Counted from the first letter of the stretch, positions 36,327 to 45,681 are shown. The stretch: DNA of 64,000 bases from Rhodoferax sp. U2-2l (GCF_020594515.1 NZ_JAJCTH010000016.1:62001-126000), one strand, 5' to 3'. Program-made: numbers and translations. The notes: generated from the letters alone by a model not told the origin.

Positions 36327-37066
36327 TGTACCCTCTCAATCGGCTTGCGTTCCAGCGGCACGGCGCTCTCCAGCAGTTGCATGGCCAGCCGGGTGATGTC
36401 GTCTTGTGAGCGGTCTGCCCGTGCGCTGGCGGTGATGGTCAGCGGTTTGACACGGTAACCCAGGTAGCTGGCGGCGCAGTCCATCACGTTTTGGGCAACA
36501 GTGGTGGTGGGCATCGGCATCATGGTCTGGGTATCGGGCACGATGTTAGCAACAGTTGGTCGCAGTTGCCCCACCAGCAGCAAGTGTTTCAGCGCCCGGT
36601 AGGCGGAGAGGGCGGCTTGCTGGGCCGGGGGTACCACCAGCAACGGCGCCAGCGCACAGCCGCGCAGCAATTGTGTCATGCGGTCGGCGTCGGCGTAGAC
36701 CAGCACCACGGCATAAGACTTGAACAGTTCACCTGCCGCACTGGCCAAAAATCCGCGCTCGGACAGATCAGTCAAACCAAGCGCGGCAGGCATGACACGC
36801 CAGGACACCGGGTCGTCGTCTTCCAGCAGGCGGTTCAACGGGTTGGTCAGCAGCTGGGCCAGGCCTGGATTGGTCGGTGTTTCCTCGGCATGACCATCGA
36901 GCACCATCACCGACAAACCCATGTTGACCCAACTGGTGCACAGCCCCCACAACAAGGGCATTTCGCCCTGCTGCTCGCCGTGGCTGGCCACAGCCGTCAG
37001 GCGCGGCACCTGCTGCAGCGCCAGGCTTTGCAAGCCGGCGGCCTGGTTGACGCAGGGCTCAAGCAT
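36323..37066 (-). CDS. flhG: FlhG/YlxH-like protein lacking a Walker A motif
   Basis: 247 residues from the ATG at 37066, overlapping the flhF stop by 8 nt. By position (flhF-X-fliA) it is the FlhG (FleN) counterpart, a MinD-type ATPase that limits flagellar number. The N-terminal region where the deviant Walker A GKGGVGKT should be reads SHGEQQGEMPLLW, with no Lys or Gly-rich loop. Later parts still look FlhG-like (SVMVLDGHAEE, SYAVVLVYADADRM, QNVMDCAASYLGYRVKPL). The reading frame is intact, so it is probably a working non-ATPase variant rather than a pseudogene. Confidence 0.72.
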   Translation of the reverse strand: MLEPCVNQAAGLQSLALQQVPRLTAVASHGEQQGEMPLLWGLCTSWVNMGLSVMVLDGHAEETPTNPGLAQLLTNPLNRLLEDDDPVSWRVMPAALGLTDLSERGFLASAAGELFKSYAVVLVYADADRMTQLLRGCALAPLLVVPPAQQAALSAYRALKHLLLVGQLRPTVANIVPDTQTMMPMPTTTVAQNVMDCAASYLGYRVKPLTITASARADRSQDDITRLAMQLLESAVPLERKPIERVH

Positions 37067-38561
37067 GGAGTTGCCCCGGTTGCATCGGGCTCGATTGGGC
37101 AAAGAAGAAGCCCAGATCCGTCACCTTGGGGTCGAATGCCGACTTGGCAGGTGCGCGCATCGACATAGCAATCAGGTTGGCGGCATCGGCACGTTCCCAG
37201 TCCTCGGGCACTTTTTGCCCGGTGGTGACACCCCGCAGCACCAGCTGGTGGCGGATGGTGGCGTCCAGCGCCGGGCCGATCTTGGCGGCTTCGTCGGTCT
37301 TGGACAGAATGGTCTGCTGCATGCCGGTGGTCTTGAACGCGCTGACCATGTCGTCGAGCGTGTCGCCGTGGCCGCCCGCATTGAGCACCAGCAAGCGGTT
37401 CACGCCGGGCAGGTCCAGCATGTCCATCATGTCGCGTTTGCGCGGGTCGTTGGGGGCGATGCCGGTGGTGTCGATCAGCACCATTTTTTTGTTGGCCAAC
37501 AAGCCCAGCAGGTCTTGCAGGGCGGCGCGGTCATGCGCCAGGTGCGCCACCACACCCAGCATGCGGCCATAGGTGCGCAGTTGTTCATGGGCGCCGACCC
37601 GGTAGGTGTCGAGCGTGATCAGGCCCACGCTGCTCGGGCCATGGGTGCGGGCGCACAGGCCGGCCAGCTTGGCGGCGGTGGTGGTTTTGCCCACCCCGGT
37701 GGCGCCCACCAGGGCGTAGGTGCCGCCTTCTTCGTGGATGGCGTCTGCTTGGACGTCGGTGCGCAGGTTGCGCGTCAAGACGTCCATCATCCAGTGGGTG
37801 GCGTCCGCCGCGTTCAGGTCTTCGGGCATGCGCTCCATGATGGTTCTGGCCAGCGCGGGCGAATACCCGGAGCGGATCAATTTCAGCATCAGGTTGGAAT
37901 GGATCGGGTTTTGCCGCGCCTGGCCCAACCAGGTGAGGGTGTTGAAGCGGTCCTCGATCAGCGCCTTCATGGCGTGTAATTCGTCGACGATGCCTTGCGA
38001 CGGCGCGGCGCTGCTGGCCAGGTTGGCCGGGGCGCGGGGGGCGGCCTTTTTCACCTGGATCGGGGCGATCTGCGGCGGGCTGACCGGACGGGCCTGGGGT
38101 GCGACGTTGGGCCGGGCGCTGGACGTGCGCTCCTGAAAGACCGGGCGGTCGTTGCGTTCGGGCAGGGTGCTGGCCGGTTGCGCGGCCATCGCTTCGGTCC
38201 GCCTGCGCAGCATGCGTTCACGCACATAGTCCTGAAACGACAGGGTACTCATGGCCAGCTGGGTGGTGTCGTCCAGCACCTGGCTGTCGGGGTTGGCGCT
38301 GGCGGCACCGGGGATGCGGCTGGGTGTCTGGCGCTCAATCGGGGTTGACTGGGGCTGCGGGCGTGGCTGGCGCTGCGGCTGGCCTTGCTGGGCTTCGGCT
38401 TGGCGGTCCAGCGCTTCGAGTGTGTCTTCGCCGGTGGCCATCACTTCCACCCCCGAGGCGGTGGGCCGGTTGGACAAAATCAGGGTGCCGTCGCCGAACG
38501 CCAGACGGGCTTTGGCCAGGGCTTCGCGCGAGGTTGGGGCAGTAAAGCGTTGGATGTTCAT
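37059..38561 (-). CDS. flhF: FlhF, SRP-like GTPase placing the flagellum
   Basis: 500 residues. N-terminal B-like domain (NIQRFTAPTSREALAKARLAFGDGTLILSNR), a Gln/Pro-rich linker at about 60-200, and a C-terminal SRP-GTPase NG domain with P-loop GATGVGKTT (Lys292), VGLITLDTYRVGAHEQL, VLIDTTGIAPND and the specificity motif TKTDEAAK as SKTDEAAK. FlhF sets polar location of flagella. ATG overlaps the flhA stop. Confidence 0.95.
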   Translation of the reverse strand: MNIQRFTAPTSREALAKARLAFGDGTLILSNRPTASGVEVMATGEDTLEALDRQAEAQQGQPQRQPRPQPQSTPIERQTPSRIPGAASANPDSQVLDDTTQLAMSTLSFQDYVRERMLRRRTEAMAAQPASTLPERNDRPVFQERTSSARPNVAPQARPVSPPQIAPIQVKKAAPRAPANLASSAAPSQGIVDELHAMKALIEDRFNTLTWLGQARQNPIHSNLMLKLIRSGYSPALARTIMERMPEDLNAADATHWMMDVLTRNLRTDVQADAIHEEGGTYALVGATGVGKTTTAAKLAGLCARTHGPSSVGLITLDTYRVGAHEQLRTYGRMLGVVAHLAHDRAALQDLLGLLANKKMVLIDTTGIAPNDPRKRDMMDMLDLPGVNRLLVLNAGGHGDTLDDMVSAFKTTGMQQTILSKTDEAAKIGPALDATIRHQLVLRGVTTGQKVPEDWERADAANLIAMSMRAPAKSAFDPKVTDLGFFFAQSSPMQPGQLHA

Positions 38562-40648
38562 GATGCTGCACCTTTAAGGATGGGACCAATGCGGATGGTG
38601 TGTGATTCAGGGATTTCGCTGTGCGCCAGCACTTGCAGGCGCGGTGCGACACGGCGCACCAGCCGGGCAATGGCGCTGCGGATCTGGTCGGGCACCAGCA
38701 GGCAGGCGGGGATGCCAATTTCTTCTTGCTTGAGCGCCATCTCAGCCGCTTTACGGGTCAGGATGTCGGCCACACCCGGGTCCAGCGCCTGGCCCTGACC
38801 GTTCGGGTTGCCCAGCGCTTGCACCAGCAGGCGTTCCAGCGCCGGGTCGATGGCGATCACGTTGAGCTCGTTGGTGGGGCCGTAAATTTGCTGCACGATG
38901 GCCGGTGACAAGGCCACACGCACCCGCTTGGCCAACTCGAACGGGTCGGTGGTGGCACCGGCATGCTCGGCCAGGGATTCGATGATGGTGCGGATGTCGC
39001 GGATGTGCACCGACTCTTCCAGCAGCAGCTGCAGGACTTTCTGGAAGACGGCAATCGGCACCATTTTGGGAACCACTTCTTCAATGAGTTTGGGGGCCTG
39101 CTTGCTCACGTGTTCGACCAGTTGTTGTGTTTCTGTGCGGCTCAGTAATTTGGCAGCTTGCACTTGCATCAAGTGTGACAAATGTGTGGCCATGACAGTC
39201 TCGGAATCAACCACGGTAAATCCGGCCATTTGCGCGGCTTCCTTGTGCTGCGCGTCGATCCAGTGGGCGGGCAGACCAAACGCCGGGTCGGTGGTGGGGG
39301 TGCCGATCAGCGGGGTGCTGATGCCGCCGGGGTTGATGGCCAGGAACATGCCGGGGAAGGCCTCGCCTTCGCCCACAATCACCCCGCGCAGGGTGATGCG
39401 GTAACCGCTGGGCTTGAGCTCCAGGTTGTCACGCACATGCACCGGGGGGGGCAAAAAGCCCACCTCTTGGGCAAATTTGCGCCGCACGCCTTTGATGCGG
39501 GTCAGCAGGTCGCCCTGGCGGTTTTTGTCGACCAGGGTGATCAGGCGGTAACCCAGTTCCAGGCCCAGTTGGTCCACCGGCTGCAAATCGTCCCAGCTGG
39601 CTTCGCCGTCGCTGCCCGTTGCGGGCGCGACCACCGGCTCTTCAACGGGTGGTGGCGGGCGGTGCGCCAGCATCCAGGCGCCGTAGCCCAGCAGGGCGGC
39701 AATGCTCAAAAACACCACATGCGGCATGCCCGGGATGACCCCCATCACGCCCATGATGGTGCCGGTGATGCCCAGCACCTTGGGCGAGATGAACATCTGG
39801 TTGACGATCTGGCCGCTCAGGTCGCGCTCTTTGCCCACCCGTGACACCACCATGGCGGCGGCCACCGAGATCAGCAAGCCCGGAATCTGCGCCACCAGCG
39901 CGTCGCCCACCGCCAGCAAGATGTAGGTGTCGGCGGCTTGCGCGGCGCTCAGGTCGTGCTGCAGCACGCCAATGGCAAAACCGCCAAAGATGTTGATCAG
40001 CAAGATCAAGATGCCGGCCACCGCGTCGCCCCGCACAAACTTGGAGGCGCCGTCCATCGAGCCAAAAAAGTCGGCTTCTTCCGACACCTCGGCGCGCCGG
40101 CGTTTGGCTTCGGCTTCGTTGATCAGGCCGGCGTTCAGGTCGGCGTCCACGGCCATCTGTTTACCGGGCATGGCATCCAGGGCAAAACGGGCCGACACCT
40201 CGGCAATACGCTCGGCACCTTTGGTGACCACCACAAAGTTGATCACCACCAGAATCGCGAAAACAATCAGACCTACGGCAAAGTTGCCGCCAATCAAGAA
40301 GTGGCCAAAGGCCTCGATCACCGCGCCCGCGGCGCCCGGGCCGGTGTGGCCTTCCATCAGCACCACCCGGGTCGAGGCCACGTTGAGCGACAGGCGCATC
40401 AAGGTGGTCAGCAGCAGCACCGCCGGGAAGGCGGCAAAGTCCAGCGGCTTGAGCATGTAGGCCGCCACCATCATCACCATCAGCGCCACCGAGATGTTGA
40501 TGGTGAAGAAGGTGTCGAGCACCCAGGCCGGCAACGGCAGCACCATCATCGACAAAATGGCCACCACCAGCATGGGCGCCGCCGCGCCCTGCATCAGCGC
40601 CTTGTTGCTGGTGAACCAGTTGGAAACGTTTTTCAGGGTCGGGTTCAT
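38558..40648 (-). CDS. flhA: FlhA, flagellar type III export gate protein
   Basis: 696 residues. About eight membrane segments in the first half; conserved RFALDAMPGKQMAVDADLNAGLI with the FHIPEP signature region, EADFFGSMDGASKFVRGDA and a cytoplasmic domain with GLPAHWIDAQHKEAAQMAGFTVVDSETVMATHLSH. Central component of the export gate that binds chaperone-substrate complexes. Coupled to flhB by a 4-nt overlap. Confidence 0.97.
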   Translation of the reverse strand: MNPTLKNVSNWFTSNKALMQGAAAPMLVVAILSMMVLPLPAWVLDTFFTINISVALMVMMVAAYMLKPLDFAAFPAVLLLTTLMRLSLNVASTRVVLMEGHTGPGAAGAVIEAFGHFLIGGNFAVGLIVFAILVVINFVVVTKGAERIAEVSARFALDAMPGKQMAVDADLNAGLINEAEAKRRRAEVSEEADFFGSMDGASKFVRGDAVAGILILLINIFGGFAIGVLQHDLSAAQAADTYILLAVGDALVAQIPGLLISVAAAMVVSRVGKERDLSGQIVNQMFISPKVLGITGTIMGVMGVIPGMPHVVFLSIAALLGYGAWMLAHRPPPPVEEPVVAPATGSDGEASWDDLQPVDQLGLELGYRLITLVDKNRQGDLLTRIKGVRRKFAQEVGFLPPPVHVRDNLELKPSGYRITLRGVIVGEGEAFPGMFLAINPGGISTPLIGTPTTDPAFGLPAHWIDAQHKEAAQMAGFTVVDSETVMATHLSHLMQVQAAKLLSRTETQQLVEHVSKQAPKLIEEVVPKMVPIAVFQKVLQLLLEESVHIRDIRTIIESLAEHAGATTDPFELAKRVRVALSPAIVQQIYGPTNELNVIAIDPALERLLVQALGNPNGQGQALDPGVADILTRKAAEMALKQEEIGIPACLLVPDQIRSAIARLVRRVAPRLQVLAHSEIPESHTIRIGPILKGAAS

Positions 40649-41796
40649 GGGGTGGCCGCAATCACTTTGGACAAGGGATCGAGTTCAGGGGGCACAAACG
40701 GTGTGGGCACCTCGCCGGGCTGCGGGCCTTCGCCGCGCATGGCCGCTTTCAGCCGGTAGATGTAGGCCAGCACCTGGGCCACAGCGGTGTACAGGCTGGT
40801 GGGAATGTCCTGGTCAATCTCGGCATTGGCATACAGCGCGCGCGCCAGCATGGGAGACTGCAAGACGGGGATGGCGTTCTCTTTGGCGATGTCGCGAATC
40901 TTGAAGGCCAGCAGGTCGGCGCCCTTGGAGATCACGCGCGGCGCGTTCATGGTCTGGTCGTCGTACTGGATCGCCACGGCGTAGTGGGTCGGGTTCATCA
41001 GCACAAAGTCGGCCTTGGGCACGGCGCTGATGCTGTTGCCCTGGGCAATGTCGCGCTGGCGCTGGCGCAGGCGGCCCTTCATCTGCGGGTTGCCGTCAGA
41101 CTCTTTGCTTTCCTGCTTCATTTCCTGGTGTGACATCTTCATGCGCGATTTGTGCAGGTAAGCTTGCAAAGGCACGTCAATCGTCGCCACCACCAGAATC
41201 ACCACCAGCATCTGGGCCATGCCGTTGGTCAGCCAGTCGGCCAGGGTGGTGATGGCGTGGGTTGAGGGCTGCAGCACCAAAGCGCCCAGGGTGTCCAGCC
41301 CGCTTTGCAGGTAATTGAACCCCACCAGCAACAACATGAAGGCGATGAACGTCATCTTGCCCACCTCGGTGGCCTTGTCCTTGGTGAACATGCGGCCAAA
41401 CCCGCTCAAGGGGTTGATGCGGCTGAAATCCGGGGTGATTGGCTTCATGCTCGCCACCCAGCCGCCGGTGGCCAGCGCACCCAGAATGGCAATCACGCTG
41501 ACCACGGCGGCAAAGACCGTGCACGCCACCAGCCCCACCGCGACCATGGCACCCAGGCGGTTGACCATGATGTTGGGGTCTTTCAGGGCTTGGGCGTCAA
41601 ACAGCAGTTGCCAAGTCAGCTGGGTTTTGATGTGGTCCAGCATCATGGGTGCCAGCACCATCAGGGCTGCCGCACCCCCACCCAACACGGCCAAGTGCGA
41701 CAGATCGCGTGAGCGCGCTACCTGGCCGTCGTCGCGCGCTTTTTGCAGCTTGCGCTCTGACGCGGGTAGGTTCTTATCTTGACTGCTGGAATCCAT
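40645..41796 (-). CDS. flhB: FlhB, flagellar export substrate-specificity switch
   Basis: 383 residues with four membrane segments and a cytoplasmic domain. The autocleavage site NPTH (Asn268) is intact in VLMNPTHYAVAIQYD, as is ARALYANAEIDQDIP. N-terminal SQDKNLPASERKLQKARDDGQVARSRDL is typical. FlhB with FliK switches export from rod/hook to filament substrates. First gene of the flhB-flhA-flhF-flhG-fliA operon; promoter expected in the 96 nt before it. Confidence 0.97.
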   Translation of the reverse strand: MDSSSQDKNLPASERKLQKARDDGQVARSRDLSHLAVLGGGAAALMVLAPMMLDHIKTQLTWQLLFDAQALKDPNIMVNRLGAMVAVGLVACTVFAAVVSVIAILGALATGGWVASMKPITPDFSRINPLSGFGRMFTKDKATEVGKMTFIAFMLLLVGFNYLQSGLDTLGALVLQPSTHAITTLADWLTNGMAQMLVVILVVATIDVPLQAYLHKSRMKMSHQEMKQESKESDGNPQMKGRLRQRQRDIAQGNSISAVPKADFVLMNPTHYAVAIQYDDQTMNAPRVISKGADLLAFKIRDIAKENAIPVLQSPMLARALYANAEIDQDIPTSLYTAVAQVLAYIYRLKAAMRGEGPQPGEVPTPFVPPELDPLSKVIAATP

Positions 41797-41892
41797 AGTG
41801 GGAAGACGCCTCGTGTTCTTCCCATTGTCTTTTTGCGCCCCTGGAACTAAAGCGCAATAAGCAGGGGGTTTCCCCGCCTGTTTTGCCCGGTC

Positions 41893-42558
41893 TTAGAAAC
41901 CCAGGCTGGCCAGCAGGTCGTCGACCTCGGACTGTCCCTTGACCACGTCCGGATTGCCTTCCGGGTTGACCACCGGCCCTTGCAAAACCGGATGGTCATG
42001 CACCACAAACGTGGCGGGCTTCGCTGAATCGGCAGGCTTGTTCACGGGCTCGCTGGGGGCGGTGATGATCAGCAGTTGCAGCAGCTGGGATTCAATGCTG
42101 GCGGTCAGGTTGACCACCTTGGAGATCACCTGCCCGGTGAGGTCATGAAAGTCCTGCGCCATCATGATGTTGGTCAGGTTCTTGTCGATGTGTTTGGTGG
42201 CGTCTTCCACATCATGGATGAAGTTCATCACATGCCCCTTGGCCACGGCGGCCACGGGGTCCTTGACGATCAGTGCGCCAATACGCCGGGTTTCTGCGGC
42301 AATGTGGTCATGGTGCGCCTTGGCCTGGTCGACGTTGTTAAGCACCTTTTCTGCGGCTTCGCCGGTGAGGCGGGCAATGTAGGACAGACGACTTTTGGCG
42401 TCCGGGATCTCGCCGGCCCAGGACTTGACCTGTTCTGTCAGCCCCAAACCCTGCAGCGAGTCATGGAGCTGACGCGTCAGCATGCCAATGCGCTGATGAA
42501 CGTCTTGCGACAAATCCGGTGTCGCCACCGTCGAACTGGAGGGGGCGCCGGTGCTCAT
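41893..42558 (-). CDS. cheZ: CheZ, CheY-P phosphatase
   Basis: 221 residues. The central helical hairpin contains [17 protein letters not shown], where DFxDLTGQ carries the catalytic Gln, and the C-terminal tail [10 protein letters not shown] is the CheY-docking peptide. It dephosphorylates CheY-P. ATG overlaps the cheY stop by 4 nt. No cheA/cheW/cheR/cheB gene is present in this window. Confidence 0.95.
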   Translation of the reverse strand: MSTGAPSSSTVATPDLSQDVHQRIGMLTRQLHDSLQGLGLTEQVKSWAGEIPDAKSRLSYIARLTGEAAEKVLNNVDQAKAHHDHIAAETRRIGALIVKDPVAAVAKGHVMNFIHDVEDATKHIDKNLTNIMMAQDFHDLTGQVISKVVNLTASIESQLLQLLIITAPSEPVNKPADSAKPATFVVHDHPVLQGPVVNPEGNPDVVKGQSEVDDLLASLGF

Positions 42559-42944
42559 TTCAACCCCAGTTTGGTCAGGATCAGGTTCACCTTGTCTTCC
42601 AGCGTGGCCTTGGTGAACGGCTTGACGATGTAGCCGGCAGCGCCTTGCTGGGCCGCCATCACGATGTCTTCCTTGCGCGCCTCAGCGGTCACCATCAGCA
42701 CTGGCAGGTGCTTGAGCTTCTCGTCTTTTTTGATCTCGTTGAGCAACTGGAACCCGTTCATGTTGGGCATGTTGATGTCGCTCACTACAAAATGGAAGGT
42801 GGAGTTGCGCAGCTTGTGCAAGGCCACCACGCCATCTTCAGCCTCATCCGCCTCGGCATAACCAATTTCCTTGAGCAGGTTGCGCACAATGCGACGCATG
42901 GTGGAGAAATCGTCCACCACCAAAAACTTGAGATCATTGGCCAT
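42555..42944 (-). CDS. cheY: CheY, chemotaxis response regulator
   Basis: 129 residues, receiver domain only. Acidic pocket Asp11/Asp12, phosphoacceptor Asp56 (VVSDINMP), Thr86 (MVTAEA) and Lys108 (YIVKPF) are all in place. Phospho-CheY binds FliM/FliN to reverse rotation. It lies between motB and cheZ. Confidence 0.96.
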   Translation of the reverse strand: MANDLKFLVVDDFSTMRRIVRNLLKEIGYAEADEAEDGVVALHKLRNSTFHFVVSDINMPNMNGFQLLNEIKKDEKLKHLPVLMVTAEARKEDIVMAAQQGAAGYIVKPFTKATLEDKVNLILTKLGLK

Positions 42945-43013
42945 AAGGCTGCCTTTCGATGGCGCAAACTGAAACTGTCATAAAGTGAATTCCGATCGTG
43001 GTGTCGCGTAACT

Positions 43014-43955
43014 TCAGGGATTGGTGGTGGCCGGTGCGCTGGCGGGAGCAGGTGGTTCGGGTTCGAGGGCGACGTCCGGCGGCCTGACACCCAGCAATCG
43101 CTCTTCAGCCTCGCGGGTCATGATGGTAATGCTGATTCTACGATTGGAAGGACTGCGCGGATTGTCGGTGTCCAGCAAAACGCTTGAGGCCAAGCCCATG
43201 ACGCGCGCCACTTTGTCGTCGGGCATGCCCGCGGCGACCAACTCGCGGCGGGTGGCGTTGGCCCGGTCGGCTGACAGCTCCCAGTTGCTGTAACCGCGCG
43301 ACCCGCTGCCGTAAGGTGTCTGGTCGGTGTGGCCATCCAGGCTGACCCGGTTGTCAATATCTGCCAGCGCCAGCCCGATTTGCTGCAGGATGTCATGCAT
43401 GTACGGCTTGACGCTGGCGCTGCCGCTGTCAAACATTGGGCGCTTCTGGTCGTCCACAATCTGGATTTGCAAGCCATCGGGCGTCATCGTCAGCTTGATT
43501 TGCTCACTAAAGGCGGCCAGCTTGGGGTCCTGTGAAATCAGGGCGCTGATCTTGGCGCTCAACTGCGCCATTTGCAGCGCGTCTTTGCGCGCGCGCGCCA
43601 CCTTGTCCTGGTCGCCCGAAAGTCTTCGGGCCTTGGGGTCAGCACCGTCACCGCGCTTGGACTGGCCTGCCGTCTGCGTCAGGTCATTGCCACCGCCGTT
43701 GATCACGCTCTGGCTGGCACCGGCGCCGCTGCCGCCCTGCATGGCGACTTTGAGCGGCGACTGGAAATAGTCCGACAGCCCCTTTTTGTCACCCTCCGAG
43801 GTGCTGCCCAGCAGCCACATCAGCAAAAAGAACGCCATCATGGCGGTCACGAAGTCGGCGTAGGCAATCTTCCAGGCGCCGCCGTGCGCCACATGGGCGG
43901 GTTTTTTGACCCGCTTGATGATGATCGGTTGTAGTTTCTTGGCTTCGGTGGCCAT
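43014..43955 (-). CDS. motB: MotB, stator subunit
   Basis: 313 residues. One N-terminal membrane helix with the proton-path Asp34 (KIAYADFVTAMMAFFLLMW), a plug/linker, then an OmpA-like peptidoglycan-binding domain (LDGHTDQTPYGSGSRGYSNWELSADRANATRREL). The C-terminal tail is Pro/Ala/Glu-rich. Works with MotA; 18 nt downstream of motA. Confidence 0.96.
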   Translation of the reverse strand: MATEAKKLQPIIIKRVKKPAHVAHGGAWKIAYADFVTAMMAFFLLMWLLGSTSEGDKKGLSDYFQSPLKVAMQGGSGAGASQSVINGGGNDLTQTAGQSKRGDGADPKARRLSGDQDKVARARKDALQMAQLSAKISALISQDPKLAAFSEQIKLTMTPDGLQIQIVDDQKRPMFDSGSASVKPYMHDILQQIGLALADIDNRVSLDGHTDQTPYGSGSRGYSNWELSADRANATRRELVAAGMPDDKVARVMGLASSVLLDTDNPRSPSNRRISITIMTREAEERLLGVRPPDVALEPEPPAPASAPATTNP

Positions 43956-43973
43956 GGTGGTAAATCTGGCGGC

Positions 43974-44831
43974 CTATTTTTTCTTGACGAAGGCTTCCAG
44001 CTCCAGGAAGGTGGGCCGCTCGGTGGAGTAGAGCACCTTGCGACCGAACTCTATGGCGGTGGCCGGGTTGTACCCCTGCATGCTGGCCAGCAGCGTGGTC
44101 TTGATGCACTGAAGCTCTTTGCCGGCTTCTTCCACCTTTTGCTCCAGCAAGCCAGCCAGTGGCTCGGCAAACGCATAGGCCAGCAAAATCCCCAGGAACG
44201 TGCCCACCAGCGCCGAGGCAATCATGCCGCCCAGCACCGCCGGCGGTTGCCCTACCGAGCCCATGGTGTTCACCACGCCCAGCACCGCGGCCACAATACC
44301 AAAAGCGGGCAAACCGCCCGCCACCCGCTGCAACGCGGCCACGGCGGCGTGTTCTTCGGCGTGGTGGGTGTCGATTTCGCTGTCCATCAGCGACTCGATC
44401 TCGTGTGCGTTCAGGTTGCCCGACACCATCATGCGCAGGTAGTCGGTGATGAATTCCACCACATGGTGGTCGCTGCCGACCGCGCCATGTTTCTTGAAAA
44501 TCTCCGAGTTGTGCGGGTCTTCCACATCCTTTTCGATGGCCATCAGGCCCTCTTTGCGGGCTTTTTGCAGGATGTCGTACATGAGCGCCAGCAGGTCCAT
44601 GTAACGCGCCTTGGTGTATTTGCTGCCTTTGAAGCAGGAGGCCAGGCCCTTCAGGCTGGACTTGATCACCTTCATCTGGTTGTTGGCGACAAAAGCACCC
44701 ACTGTGGCGCCGCCAATGGTGATCAACTCAAAGGGCAGGGCAGTCAGCACCACGCCGATATTGCCGCCGTGAAAGATGAACACGCCAAAGACGCACACCA
44801 TCACGATCAGCCAACCAACAATAACAAACAT
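43974..44831 (-). CDS. motA: MotA, stator subunit
   Basis: 285 residues with four membrane segments. Cytoplasmic loop features YMDLLALMYDILQKARKEGLMAIEKDVEDP contain the charged residues that touch FliG; the pore region includes VNTMGSVGQPPAVLGGMIASALVGTFLGILLAYAF. H+-type stator by similarity. Preceded by its own sigma-28 promoter and separated from flhC by a terminator hairpin. Confidence 0.96.
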   Translation of the reverse strand: MFVIVGWLIVMVCVFGVFIFHGGNIGVVLTALPFELITIGGATVGAFVANNQMKVIKSSLKGLASCFKGSKYTKARYMDLLALMYDILQKARKEGLMAIEKDVEDPHNSEIFKKHGAVGSDHHVVEFITDYLRMMVSGNLNAHEIESLMDSEIDTHHAEEHAAVAALQRVAGGLPAFGIVAAVLGVVNTMGSVGQPPAVLGGMIASALVGTFLGILLAYAFAEPLAGLLEQKVEEAGKELQCIKTTLLASMQGYNPATAIEFGRKVLYSTERPTFLELEAFVKKK

Positions 44832-44904
44832 AGACGGCTTACTTCAGAAGGAGCATTTGCGTTGATAAGGGGAGCCGCACGCGCTGCGCACCCTGCTCCC
44901 TATC

Positions 44905-44931
44905 ATATCGTCCTGTTTTTGGGTGACTTGA
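44905..44931 (-). promoter_or_regulatory. Sigma-28 (FliA) promoter of motA
   Basis: Read on the minus strand: -35 TCAAGTCA (44931-44924), 11-nt spacer, -10 GACGATAT (44912-44905). This fits TAAAGTTT-N11-GCCGATAA with exact spacing. It lies just downstream of the flhC terminator and about 75 nt before the motA ATG, so motAB, and perhaps cheYZ, can be expressed late and independently of flhDC. Confidence 0.78.
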
Positions 44932-44940
44932 GCCCGATAT

Positions 44941-44982
44941 AAAAATAGCTTCTCGCCTTGATGAATCAAGACGAGAAGCTAT
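44941..44982 (-). terminator. Rho-independent terminator after flhC
   Basis: A 17-bp stem with one mismatch (arms 44945-44961 and 44966-44982, loop TGAA) is followed on the minus strand by a T-run (44945-44941). It ends the flhDC transcript before the motA promoter. Outer ends ATAGCT/AGCTAT match those of the hairpin after fliT. Confidence 0.85.
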
Positions 44983-44999
44983 CAATGACGTAGCTAAAG

Positions 45000-45545
45000 T
45001 CAGTGCAGCAAAATGCCACCGCCCGCCGAGCCTTTGCCCGCGCGCGCCGGGGGGGTGCACAGGCCGCATTCGAAGTGGCGGGAGTTCTCATACGGCTCGC
45101 TCACAAAGTGGCCGCCGCACTTGCAGCACTTGGTCATGGCCAGCATGTGGTTGTCGACAAACTTCACCAGCCGCCAGGCGCGGGTGATGGAGAGCAGTGG
45201 CTCCACGCCGCAGGTGGCGATCTGCTCGCTGTAGAGTTTGTAGGCCTTCATGATGGCTTCAATGTCTTCCAGGTCGCTCACCTTGTTCAGGTATTCGTAG
45301 GTGTTCAAAAACAGCGAGGCGTGGATGTTGGGCTGCCAGGTCAGAAACCAGTCGGTGGAAAACGGCAGTTGGCCCTTGGAAGGCGATTTGCCAGCCACTT
45401 CTTTATAGAGGCGCAGCAGCCGCTCATAAGACAGGCTGGTTTCGCTCTCCAGCACCTGCAGGCGTGCGCCCAACTGGATCAGCGCCACGGCGCGGGCCAC
45501 TTGTTTGGAATCGTTCAATACGCTTTTGGTGGAAACGGTGGCCAT
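45000..45545 (-). CDS. flhC: FlhC, flagellar master regulator subunit
   Basis: 181 residues. Zinc-binding cysteines at 140, 143, 160 and 163 (KCCKCGGHFVSE and FECGLC) correspond to the FlhC zinc site; an additional Cys lies at 141. Helical N-terminus IQLGARLQVLESETSLSYERLLRLYKEVAGKSPSKGQLPFS is conserved. With FlhD it forms the FlhD4C2 activator of class II genes. It follows flhD after a 136-nt spacer with a duplicated 58-bp element. Confidence 0.95.
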   Translation of the reverse strand: MATVSTKSVLNDSKQVARAVALIQLGARLQVLESETSLSYERLLRLYKEVAGKSPSKGQLPFSTDWFLTWQPNIHASLFLNTYEYLNKVSDLEDIEAIMKAYKLYSEQIATCGVEPLLSITRAWRLVKFVDNHMLAMTKCCKCGGHFVSEPYENSRHFECGLCTPPARAGKGSAGGGILLH

Positions 45546-45560
45546 GGTGTTCTTTCTAAT

Positions 45561-45681
45561 CAGTTGGGGACAGAGCAGATTTCACTGCGTGTAAATCCTG
45601 GTCTTTCCCGCAAAGTTTCACAACAGTTGGGGACAGAGCCGATGTCACTGCGTGTCAATCCTGGTCTTTCCCGCAAAGTTT
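45561..45681. repeat. Duplicated 58-bp element in the flhD-flhC spacer
   Basis: Two direct copies, 45561-45618 and 45624-45681, period 63 nt. Both start CAGTTGGGGACAGAGC and end GGTCTTTCCCGCAAAGTTT and differ at about three positions. The TTGGGGACAGAGC start resembles short ends often seen near REP-associated tyrosine transposases in proteobacteria (recalled, not searched). They fill almost the whole spacer between flhD and flhC. Confidence 0.9.

Noticed and set aside
36323..37066. flhG as a pseudogene
   Set aside because: The frame is intact, overlaps both neighbours with coupled starts, and keeps non-shadow composition; a diverged functional gene is more likely.
41833..41880. G/C hairpin after cheZ as a terminator
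   Set aside because: The stem needs mismatches and bulges and has no convincing T-run on the minus strand.
42975..43011. Possible sigma-28 promoter before cheY (TGAAGTTA, 11 nt, GATCGGAA on the minus strand)
   Set aside because: Spacing fits but the -10 octamer matches the consensus at only three positions.
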